From: Chrysoperla carnea
Lineage: Eukaryota; Arthropoda; Insecta; Neuroptera; Chrysopidae
DNA length: 64,000 nt
Direction of reading: 5' to 3'
Assembly (NCBI RefSeq): GCF_905475395.1
Contig: NC_058338.1
Location: forward strand, 90,815,435-90,879,434
Each line of letters opens with the position of its first letter. Position 1 is the first letter of the stretch. The translations under genes were made by a program, and so were the position numbers. Shown piece after piece: positions 10,361-21,100 of this stretch. The notes beneath the pieces were generated by a model. That model was not told where the DNA came from and made no database searches. It worked only from the letters and a program-made list of their open reading frames with translations.

Positions 10361-12889
10361 ATGTCAACTGAGAGCACGACTGAAAGTGATAATAACCAGC
10401 AAGATGATTCCGATAACTTCGAAACAGAAGAAGTTGAACCAAAATTAAAATATGTTCGTATGGCAAACGATCTACAAAATATTCTTTTAAAAGATGCAGC
10501 CAGTTGTATAGCCGTTCATCCGAAATTTGTGTGTGTTGGAACGCATTGGGGTGTCGTACATTTATTGGATCATCAAGGTGACAATATTAAATGCAAAGAA
10601 TTAAATGCACAAACTCATTCAATATCTGTGAATCAAATATCAATCGATAGTATCGGTGAACATATCGCAACTTGTTCTGATGATGGTAAAGTATTCGTTT
10701 ATGGATTATATTCTCGCGATAATAATAACACAATTAATACTGGTCGATGTGTAAAATGTGTAGCGATTGACCCAAATTTCTCAAGAAATTTTCGTTTTAT
10801 AACTGGCGATGAACGATTAACATTATATGAAAAATCATTTTTAAATCGTTTAAAATCAACAGTGCTGTGTGAATCGGAAGGATTTGTACGAAATATTGCA
10901 TGGAATAATAATGGACAATTTGTTGCATGGGCAAGTGCAATTGGAATCCGTGTTTACGATCTCTACTCAAAATGCTCATTAGGTTTAATCAAATGGGAGA
11001 ATCCAAATGGTTTAAATATCGATAATTTTCGATGTAATTTACGATGGTCCGATCAACGTACATTACTTATTGGTTGGATCGATACCGTACGAATTTGTGT
11101 GATTCGAAAACGAACTTACCAAGAGTTACAAAATAAGGATTTACCAGAATATCGTGTTGATCCAGTTACAACATTCCAAACGGATTTTTATATATCTGGA
11201 ATTGCTCCATTAGATCATCAACTTGTTTTATTAGGATTAAACAAAGATAAAGATATCGAACAAAAATCATTTCGACCTCAACTTTATATCGTTGAATATA
11301 CCGATCACGATTATATTGAAATTTGTACCGATTGTCTTACATTACGTGGATATCGTGATTACAATTGTAACGATTATTATCTGGATGTTTTAATCGAAGA
11401 AAATCGTTTCTTTATCGTTTCACCGAAAGATATTGTAATCGCTAGTCCATATGATATTGATGATCGTATCCAATGGTTAATCAATCATAATAAATTCGAG
11501 GATGCAATGGACGCTCTTTGTGGAAGTCACGATGTTAAACGATACGACATGGTATCATTAGGTAAATTATATTTAGATTATTTATTAGGAAATAAGGAAT
11601 TTGATAAAGCTGGAAAATTATGTTCGAAAATTTTTGGTAAAACAAAAAATCATTGGGAAGAAGAAATTTATAAGTTTGCATCGTTACATCAATTACGTTC
11701 TGTTAGCTCGTACATTCCACGTAGCAAAGATTGTAAATTAAATCCTCACGTTTATGAAATGGTTTTATATGAATTTTTAAAATACGATGCAAAAGGTTTT
11801 CTGGAGCTCGTTAAAGAATGGAATCCAATTTTATATAATACATCGGCTGTTATTAATGCAGTTTTAGAACATTTACTTGTATGCGATAAAGATAAAAATA
11901 CTTTATTAGAAGCTTTAGCAATGCTGTATTCATATGAGGGTAAATATGATAACGCTTTATCGACGTATCTTAAAATTAAGCATAAAGATGTATTCCAATT
12001 AATTCAAAAACATAATTTATATAATAATATTCAAGATAAAATCGTTGATTTAATGGATCTAGATAGTGATAAAACAATTGCGCTTTGTTTAGAAAAAAAT
12101 CGTATCCCTGCTCATATTGTAGTTGAAAAATTAAAAAAACACGATTTATTACTTTATCGATACCTTCATAAGTACAATAAAAAGGATAATAAAGGAACGT
12201 ATCATGCACAATTAGTTCGTTTATACGCAATTTTCGCTCGAGATAAATTATTACCTTTACTCAAAAGCTCTGATTCGTATCCGATACAAGAAGCATTTGA
12301 AATATGCCAAAAAGAAAAATATTTCCCGGAAATGGTTCATTTACTCGGACGTATCGGGAATACAAAAGAAGCTTTGGAGTTAATTATCACAAAACTATGT
12401 GATATGAATAAAGCGATTAATTTTTGTCAAGAACAAAACGACCAAGAACTCTGGAATGATTTAATAAATTATTCATTAACTGAACCAAAGTTTATAACAT
12501 TTTTATTACAACGGATTGGTACTTATGTCGATCCGAGAGTTTTAGTTGAACGTATAGAGAATGGAAAAATTATACCGGGATTAAAAGATTCACTGGTGAA
12601 AATGTTATGCGATTATAATTTACAAGTATCGGTACAAAATGGATGCAAGCGAATTTTAATGCGAGACTATTTCAATTTGCATGATAAGCTTGTAAATTTT
12701 CAACAAAAGGGTGTTTGTATCTCGGATGAGAATATGTGTAGCGCATGTCGACGTCAAGTTATTTTTAAATCGTCGAATCAAATAAAACCGTTGGTTTTGT
12801 ATAATTGTCGGCATACGTTTCATGAAGAATGTCTACCATCGTTAGCGTATTTAAATAATTGTGGGATCTGTTATGCTGCTAAAAAGTAA
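10361..12889 (+). CDS. VPS41: Vacuolar protein sorting 41 homologue (HOPS complex)
   Basis: One open frame of 842 residues, close to the usual length (human about 854). VPS41 is a HOPS-complex subunit that binds Rab7/Arl8-type GTPases and drives late endosome and autophagosome fusion with lysosomes; Drosophila light is the orthologue. After an acidic N-terminus, a WD-type beta-propeller begins around VCVGTHWGVVHLLDHQGDNI, a classic VPS41 motif, with SIGEHIATCSDDGKVFVYGL next. The middle is a helical clathrin heavy-chain repeat region (about residues 370-760). The C-terminus is a RING-H2: CSAC at residues 793-796, then the CRHTFHEEC block, and CGIC near 834. The start ATG follows AAAA and is the first in frame. 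No intron interrupts it, unlike every other protein gene in the window. Confidence 0.95.
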   Translation: MSTESTTESDNNQQDDSDNFETEEVEPKLKYVRMANDLQNILLKDAASCIAVHPKFVCVGTHWGVVHLLDHQGDNIKCKELNAQTHSISVNQISIDSIGEHIATCSDDGKVFVYGLYSRDNNNTINTGRCVKCVAIDPNFSRNFRFITGDERLTLYEKSFLNRLKSTVLCESEGFVRNIAWNNNGQFVAWASAIGIRVYDLYSKCSLGLIKWENPNGLNIDNFRCNLRWSDQRTLLIGWIDTVRICVIRKRTYQELQNKDLPEYRVDPVTTFQTDFYISGIAPLDHQLVLLGLNKDKDIEQKSFRPQLYIVEYTDHDYIEICTDCLTLRGYRDYNCNDYYLDVLIEENRFFIVSPKDIVIASPYDIDDRIQWLINHNKFEDAMDALCGSHDVKRYDMVSLGKLYLDYLLGNKEFDKAGKLCSKIFGKTKNHWEEEIYKFASLHQLRSVSSYIPRSKDCKLNPHVYEMVLYEFLKYDAKGFLELVKEWNPILYNTSAVINAVLEHLLVCDKDKNTLLEALAMLYSYEGKYDNALSTYLKIKHKDVFQLIQKHNLYNNIQDKIVDLMDLDSDKTIALCLEKNRIPAHIVVEKLKKHDLLLYRYLHKYNKKDNKGTYHAQLVRLYAIFARDKLLPLLKSSDSYPIQEAFEICQKEKYFPEMVHLLGRIGNTKEALELIITKLCDMNKAINFCQEQNDQELWNDLINYSLTEPKFITFLLQRIGTYVDPRVLVERIENGKIIPGLKDSLVKMLCDYNLQVSVQNGCKRILMRDYFNLHDKLVNFQQKGVCISDENMCSACRRQVIFKSSNQIKPLVLYNCRHTFHEECLPSLAYLNNCGICYAAKK

Positions 12890-13100
12890 ACAATTTTTTT
12901 TTTTATAAACATAAATATGCTCTCATTTATTTGTATTTTATTATTGTAAATGGTCGTGTTTATGGTAACTAAGCGTTGAACAGGGAATCTTGAAGTTGGA
13001 GACCATAAAACTATGATTACTCCGTTGTGTCTCAATATTGTCGTATGGTTTCAATCCATACAAATCTGTTTCACATGCGCAAAGCTTTGATCTTATAAAC

Positions 13101-13106
13101 AATAAA
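13101..13106 (+). terminator. Possible VPS41 poly(A) signal
   Basis: AATAAA about 210 bases after the VPS41 stop. Other weaker AT-rich variants lie nearer, so the exact site is uncertain. Confidence 0.35.
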
Positions 13107-13640
13107 ATAATTCATTGTTTTTATTATTTATATGTTTATATATATTTTTGTTATTTAAATGATTAATTATCAAATTACATAATACATAATTTTTATTTTA
13201 AATCGTTTCTTTAATTATCCCTCATCCAATTTTCCTTAAAATACATCGGAGAAAAGACCTTTTCATCGATTTGCTTTTGTTTCGGACAGTTGTTAAAAAA
13301 CTATTCAACCTAAGAAAGTTAAGTATATTTTATCTTTTTCAAGCAGCGCTTTCTGACAAGGATAGGAGATATAAGAAATGTCTTTACTTGATTGAAAACA
13401 GTCCGAAACAAAAAAGAATCATTTTGTAAATGAAAGCCCTATACAATTAAATTCAATTTGTAATATTTTCCATAATTTGTAACGTCATATTTATGGAGGG
13501 TAGAGATAAGGACGACTATCTCTGAACATAAAAATTGTTCATAAAAAAGCAGACAATAAGGATGTCGCTGTTGTAGCAAAAGTGTAAGTTTTAAAAGTGC
13601 ACAAAGTTATAAGAGTAAGATTGTGCACTTCTTGCAGTGC

Positions 13641-13935
13641 AGTGTAAAGGTAAAGGAGCATAATCTCTTATGGCTGTTTGACTCAGACTGTCGTAAAATA
13701 ACAATAAATAGAATGGCGCTAATATAGCAAAAGGTGTTTGATGTGAACTTCTCTAACAAATTGTATAGATTTTTATCTTACTCTTATAGCTTAAAAATCT
13801 ATACAATTTGTTAGAGAAGTTCACATCAAACACCTTTTGCTACATTAGCGCCATTCTAGCCATTTTATTTATTGCTATTTTGGGATACTCTGAGTCAAAC
13901 AGCCATAAGAGATTATGCTCCTTTACCTTTACACT
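13641..13935. repeat. Foldback (long inverted repeat) element
   Basis: Two near-perfect arms of about 130-140 bases meet around 13785. The outer ends read AGTGTAAAGGTAAAGGAGCA and its complement; the inner part includes AAATCTATACAATTTGTTAG. There is no coding capacity. It is probably a MITE-like foldback DNA element. I see no clear target duplication. Confidence 0.7.
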
Positions 13936-15036
13936 TCATAGTCATAGTTCAACTTTTATTTGTACAGGGTGTAAAAAAATCGGTATTCCAAAACTACTCG
14001 AGTAAAAAGTTCAAAAATTTGTACCTACTAGGCGGAGACCTATGAAGTACATTTTTAAGGTTATTTTGTGCCATACTTGATAATTTCAAATAGAAACACC
14101 CATTTTTGATATCGATAATGAATCTATCAAAAAATATTTTACGTCGAATCATGTGACATTGAGTCTAAAGCTCTTGATAATCGACTCCAGGATATGGTGC
14201 GTCAAAAAATTCATGAACCCAATCGATGTGGAGCATTTCCTCTCATTGGACATATATATATAGCAGAGCGACCATTTTCGAGCGTAATAAAATTTGTTTA
14301 AAAAAATTAATGGATTGAAGGGTAGTTATGATCAAACAGTTCATGTAATTAATATTGAAGTCAGATCGTACAAAATTAAAATAAAGCATATACTTAATTA
14401 TTCATTAAATAATCTTTAAGTAAAAAATATCTTATTGATTGAATAGTTCAAAAAATCAGCGCATTCGGCGGTGTTCAATGGCCGCCATCTTGTGTCCAGT
14501 GAACAATAAATATCTAATTTTTGGCACAAACATCTAGTCCATCCAAAGGGGTCACAAGCTCCTTTTCTGTAACCACGTCTCCGAAACTCTCCCATACAAT
14601 TTTCGATGTGATGAAATTTAATAAGGCAATAAAAAAAAATTTCATATTATTTTATTCACTTTTTAAAGATCTTGCTAGTTATTTACAGACAAAAACGCGG
14701 GTAAAAGCTAGTAGTTACATAAAATCTATAGACATAAACATAGTAGTGTTTATTCTAAACTTGACTAATCCGTCAAATTCGATATGTTTGTATTCATTCA
14801 CAATGGTTTTGGATAATTTTAATTTATTTGATGATAAACTTAAAAATAGTTTTTAATAAATAACTTAATACAAATATATTAATAACTAATAAATAATGTG
14901 AATAATTAATTGTATAATTTATTAAACATTACAATATATATGTGATTTGTGTATTTTGACAAATAAATAATATTTAAACAATAAATTTACTGACCTGTAT
15001 ATATACAAGTGTGTGTTATTTGGTTGTGCGGTGCAA

Positions 15037-15181
15037 ATGGCGTCTGATAACGATTCATCTTGTGTTTCTGACCCAAATTTTGCAATTATTTGCAGTTTTT
15101 TGGAGAAATTTGGTAAAGTGTGTGGTATTACCTATCCTGATTTTAATGATTTGCAAGAAATGATTGAAAATACACAAGAAG
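15037..15181 (+). CDS. RSF1: RSF1 exon 1
   Basis: 48 codons plus one base. [20 protein letters not shown] then FLEKFGKV aligns with the first conserved block of RSF1. I chose the ATG at 15037 (context GCAAATGG) over an in-frame ATG eight codons upstream, because the family conserved block starts soon after it. The donor is GTACCT. Confidence 0.88.
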
Positions 15182-18100
15182 GTACCTCATTTACAGTCAA
15201 TTTTCCATGTCCATATCCTATACAACTTTGTTTTACACTTATTTTTATAATTTTTCATTTTTCCTTTTAAAATGTATTTATTTTTATGTTGAAACAAATC
15301 GATACTCAATTCTAATTTGTTTTGATCCCAAAGGAATTCGATAATATTTAAAGGGATAGACTGCTTGCTATGAGAATACAATGGACTTTTAAACTTGACA
15401 AAAACATTTTTTATACCTCAGTAGTTTTTATTTACAATTTTAAGTCTTAATGTGTATACTTAGTATATAAAGTTTTTCGATAATTTAAAAATGTAAAACC
15501 TGCCAGATGACTCGGCTTTATATTTAGAGGCAAATGCGTTGGTTGACTGGGCCTCCCCCAAACCAAAATTTAGTTTTGATAATTTTAACAATCAATCAAA
15601 AATATGAATATTAAACAAAATTTTTTGTTTTAACTCAAAACTTTTGGTATTTATAGTAAATTATTTTCCGAACAAATAGCTTAAAAAGTTTTTAAAAAAT
15701 TTGCGAATATCTTGCACTAGATAATTGTGTTTATTTGTATTTCAAAAGACAAATCCAAAATTCGCGGGTTTCAGTCTTATATATAAGCAATACACATTGC
15801 CTATCCTATTATAAATAATTGCTGGCATTCTTCAACGCTTTGAAAAAGCAGTTTTGCCAGATAACTTTTACCTCAAAGTTTGATGCTATTTTCAAGATAC
15901 TTGGAGATGAGTTAGTTAATTTTTAATAGTTCATTGCATGTTATCTAAATTTTATTGAATATACGATGACAGAAAGTAATCGAAATTGATTTGAATATAT
16001 AAAGTTTATGCAACAATTTACATCTAAAAAAAAATTGAGATGTGGATTTACCAAAATGAAGTTTTTCTTAGTTTCTTTCCAAATTGATAATTTTAAGCTG
16101 TATTTAATGATAATCACGGAGTAGAGGGGAAATCATTTCTGCGTCATGGAACCTACAGATTTCGAATTTTCTAGCGATGCGGATGAGTATGAGTATGATT
16201 ATAGAGGTTAGCGGGCCATGCTCGAGCATCGGGCCTCGAAGCAATGGTTCAGAGCACTTAGCCAAATAGACCCTTGTACTCTATCCCCGCTACGCATTTC
16301 AGTGGCTATTATAACCAACTGATGTACTGAAACCCAGGATCTGCCTAGCGCTGAGTTTCCTAATTTCTTCTGGTTCGACTATAGCCGGACCAAACCATTT
16401 CTTTCGCTGCTGTGTGAGCGCCGGGCAGTAACAGAGAAAATGGATCGATGTTTCTTCTGAAATTCCGCATCTGTCACACGCAGGAGATTGTCTTTTTCCG
16501 ATCTGATGTTGGAACTTGTTCAGGTTATCATGCCCTGTGAGTAATTCTACGATGATTCTAATATCAGCTCTGTTTAGTTTCAAGATCTCCTCGGCTCTGT
16601 TACCGAGCGAGTTTCCTTCACCCAACAGGCTTTTGGCGATTCGCCCTCCCTCGTGGCTGGTCCATGCCTTTAATTGTTGGTTTTTCAGATTATCTTCTAA
16701 TCTGTTAAGACCTTCTTGGTATGGCATCTTCGCAAGCTTTTCTTGAGTGGGAGCCATGGTGGTTCCCAGTTTGGCCAGCTTGTCTGCTCTCTCATTACCG
16801 TTCCAGCCAGAGTGTCCGGGGATCCAGGTAATATTGACTTTATTGTTCCTCGCCAGGTTGTTTAGACTGTTTCTAGTCTCCTTGACGAGTTGCGATGACA
16901 CTGTACAGTTTGATAGCGCTTTGAGTGCTGCTTGACTGTCTCTGCAGATGCTAATCACATCATCCCTCAAGTTGGCCAATTGGAGGTAGTCAGCACATCT
17001 CATGATGGCTACCAGCTCCGCTTGGAATACAGTATTGTAACTGTCCAACTTGATGCGGTTTTGGAGCCGTCTGTGAACCAAATTTGGCCATGTTTTGGTC
17101 CTCCGCTGACCTTCCAGTCCTCTCTCGTTGGAAGGCATATCTTGTAGAGTTGCTCCTCCATCGGTAGGGTTCTGATTTTGTCCTGTGATTCGTTTTTAAG
17201 AGCCAACAGTTTACCTTTGAAAAGTTTGGACAGGTCATTATTCCATCTTCTCAATTGTCCTATACAGTGTAGTCTGTATGCAGACCTCATTGCTGTACTT
17301 TTGATGGTCAGAGAAAGCTGTGGTACATCCAACAGAGCTCTAAGGGCAGCTGTCGGAGTGCTTTTCCTGACTCCACAGATACTTCTCAGAAGAGAGCCTG
17401 GATTCTCTCCAGCTGTCTTTCGGCAGTTGTCTGTTCTATTTTACTCCACCAGACCAAGGCAGAATAACCGAGCCTGGAAACTATGATAGCCGTGTAAATC
17501 CACATTAGCTGCTCTGGTCCCAGTCCCCATCTTAGGCCGAAGGCTCTCTTGCATTGCCAGAAGGTAACTATGGCCTTTCGACAAGTGGCTTCCAGGTGTT
17601 TGTTCCATCGGAGTCTGTTGTCCAGGATAATGCTCAGATATTTCATCTCCGTCGAATAGTCGATCTGTCTATTTCCGATCCTCATCTTTTTCAGAGGTTT
17701 CAGCTTGTATTTCCTAGTGAAGACTAGGATGCGAACTATCTCTGGTTGGATGCTGAGACCATTCTCATTGCACCAATCCATCGTCTGGTCGAGCGCCTGT
17801 TGAAGGATATCTTGCAGTGTCTCTTCAAAGGATCCTCTTACCAGGATGACAATGTCATCTGCATAACCGATAGCTTTGACTCCAAAACGGTTCAATTTTT
17901 CTATCAGTTCGTCCGCAACTAAACTCCATAGGAGAGGCGACAACACCCCTCCTTGTGGGCAACCTTCAGACACAGTTCCTCTCACTATACTGTCTTGCCA
18001 TTCCGCAGTCAGCTGTCTGTTGTCTAGCGTACTCATGATCCATCGGATTATCTCTTCAGGTATATCATGTCTTCTAGCTCCGGCTTCAATGGATCTCCTC

Positions 18101-21100
18101 GAGGTCTTGTTAAAAGCTCCTCCGATGTCCAGAAAAGCTCCTAGGCAAACTCCCTTGTTGCGATGCGGATATAAAGTTAAATATTTTGCCATTCGGTTTT
18201 TAATTAAAATATGGAATGCAAGAAATATAGCCAAAATGACTTATTGGTTAAATTAATAATTTTACACTCTCCAATTAAAGCTTAAACTCTTCTAGAGCGA
18301 ATTTTTTGGGGGATAGATAAATTAAATCATACATTAAAATTATTATAATTGTTATTACACATCTTTATCTTGAATGAGATGTATCTTTGAATCAGGCGAA
18401 TCTCGAATTTAGAGTTTAAGTGCTGACAACGTCATGAAAAAGCTGATTTCAGATCGGCTCCATTTTGTATATTTCCTTTCTTATTGAAATAGATAAGGGT
18501 GAAAGTAAACATTCGACAAGTAAAATTTAAAAAATTCCCGAGAAATTTTTCGGGTACGGAACCCTAAACTTGCACTTTGTATCTAAGAACACTCTCCATT
18601 AAATTATCTTTTTCCTTAGAGCCTTCTCCAAACTGAACCGATTTTATTGGGGAGCGTTTTTAACAATGTTTCAAGTACGAGTTTAGGGTTCCGTACCCGG
18701 AACAACTAAAAAATAGGCGATGATCCTCAAAATCGGTTCAGTTTGGAGAAGGCTCTAAGGAAAAGGTAATTTAATAGCGGGTGTTCTTAGATACGTTGTA
18801 CCCCTCTGTAATACTCGAAGGGATTGTTTTACACAGCTAAAATATATATGCACAGTTTTCAATTTTTTAAGTGTAAAATATTCATAATTCATTGAGTATA
18901 TCAGAAAAAAAAAATGGTCATGAAGTGTTTTACATTTACTATTTTAAATTTTTACAGAAATATTTAATTTAAGGTTCAAAATGATGATAATAGATGGAGC
19001 CGTAAAATGTTCAGATTAAATTTAATTAAAATTTTTTTTTAAATATATCTTTTTAAATTATAGCTCATGTGTTTTAAATTATAGCTCATGAGCTATATTG
19101 TTGTACAATTTCATTCAAATCCATTCGGTAGTTTTTGCGTGAAAGCGTAACAAACAAACATCCTTACTTTCACATTTTTTATATAATACGGGTAGGGATA
19201 TTGGGATAATGTAATTCTAATTCCCAGGCAAAAATCACTGTGCATCCCGCGTTAGTTAACACGACCATTCTCAGGCGGCAGACGTTCTTCACCCCTTGTT
19301 AATTTCAATAAGCAAAAAAAGCGTTACCACATCTTGCACCACTTGAAAAATTACAAATTTTTGTTATTGATAGTTCCAGATGCATTGAACGAACTTCATA
19401 TAAAATTACTTCGCAAAGTTCGACGTTCAGTAAACAGCGATCGTTGGGAAAAAGCTCTCGTTAAATTTTGTCATTCATACTCCAATCAAGATGCATGGGA
19501 AGTTGAAAGATTTGGTTATAAAAAATCAAGGATTTCAGTAAAATTACGAATATTAAAGGTAATTTTTTACATAGATTTCCCGTTAATTTCTTTTTAAATT
19601 TGGCATTTTTATTTTTAATTTTTTTACTCTAGACTTTGTTAGAAGCACAATTTGATTTAAATGCAAAATTCAAAACAGAAGTGAATCGTATGCCAACTGA
19701 AGAATTAAGACTGGAACCGATTGGTAAAGATCAAAAAGGTTTTTCATATTGGTATCAAATTGATGAATTGTGTAATGTACGAGTGTATCGAGAAGATCCA
19801 GACGAAGAAACTTGGGATCTAATTGCTAAGTATGTCCAAGTAATAATATTTGTCTTGGTGCGTATCGTAAGATCGATTTTCAAACTGCAGCGAAACTTTG
19901 GGTTAAATTCTAGTTAAGAATATTTGGGACGTACAATCAGAGATAACTAAGTACCGATAACTAAGTAATTCGTGAATATATACGTTTTGTAGCGTAGCAC
20001 AAAGTTTATAAATAGTTTTAATATTTAAAAAAATATACAGAATGGGTCATTTAATCTATTTTCCTAAATATCTCGTTATGTATTTAACCGATAAAAAAAT
20101 ACCTAAAACAAAAATTGCAGAGTTTGATGGGGGGGGGGGGGGGGCATCAAGTTCCTGACATCATATTGGACCTGATTCTTAATAGCCAATTTAGATTCTA
20201 AACGGTAAAAGATAGAAGACCACTATCGAAGGAAATGCGACTTAAAAATATGTCATTACTGCATTTAATCGAAAGAAAATACGCTTAAAGTTTATCGATA
20301 ATTGTAGGACAAAGTCATAGACACGAGCGAATGTCCTGTATTGCTCTTGACAAATTTTAGAGAAAGCATTTTCCGTAGTCAGCGTACTTTCTTTCAATTA
20401 AATGCAATAATGACAGTTTAAGTCGCATTTCCTCCGAAAGCAAACGTTTTTCGAAAAAATGTTTTAAACAAAAATTGATAGTTTTTTTATGAGGATCAAC
20501 TTTCTAAGTGTTATTCTATCTCTTACCATTTAGGATTTAAATTGACTATTAATGCAACCCGAAGAACTAGGTCTAATCGGTTGTCAGTACATGACCTATC
20601 CTAGAAGTGAAATAAACTAAATTTTTGTTCTAATTACTCCAGAAAATTTGCAATTCTTAAATTTACTGAGTTTAAATCACCTAATTCCGAGTGAGTCTGT
20701 CCTCGACCAATGCGTTTGTATATAGTTGAAGAAATAAACACTTCCGAATTAATAATTTTAAATATACCTTATATTTTTAATTCCAGAAATCGGGAAGATA
20801 TTGTTTCATTAATCACAAGATTATCGACCAATAACGATACGCTTGAAGTAGTCACCAATGAAGATAGCAACAGTCTAGAAATTGAAAAACCTATAACAGA
20901 TACTGGCCAAATCGAAGAGGATTCAAAAGATACTTCGATCAATTCACAAGATAGTGAAGACACATCAAAAAGTATAAAAGATACTGAAGATGATAAAGAA
21001 GAGATTGAAAATCCTAATGAACATATTAAAAAAGAAAATACGATTAAAAATGACGTAGAAAATACCAAATCAGAAAAGCCAATATTAAAAGAAAAAACAA

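Larger units (their letters stand above)
12890..15036. other. Intergenic region, VPS41 to RSF1
   Basis: Contains a possible VPS41 poly(A) signal (AATAAA at 13101), a near-match X-box at 12956-12969, a foldback element at 13641-13935, and a GC-richer stretch at about 14460-14610. The latter looks repeat-derived and I could not identify it. The RSF1 promoter must lie at the right end. Confidence 0.5.
16175..18175 (-). mobile_element. 5'-truncated non-LTR retrotransposon (RT plus RNase H)
   Basis: Minus-strand remnant in RSF1 intron 1, GC-richer than its surroundings. Reverse transcriptase from motif A onwards ([14 protein letters not shown], then [13 protein letters not shown], then [12 protein letters not shown]) is followed by an RNase H domain ([41 protein letters not shown]) and a C-terminal cysteine cluster ([17 protein letters not shown]). 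The RNase H places it in the I/LOA/R1 group. The frame breaks near 17390 and again around 17010-17140. The endonuclease and ORF1 are missing. The 3' end may be the ATACTC-type repeat near 16180. Confidence 0.85.

Noticed and set aside
14521-14856. A 111-codon frame upstream of RSF1
   Set aside because: No homology that I recognise and AT-driven composition in its second half. The GC-richer start looks like an eroded repeat.
16516-17486. Plus-strand open frames over the LINE
   Set aside because: The minus strand carries the RT and RNase H motifs; the plus frames have no recognisable content.
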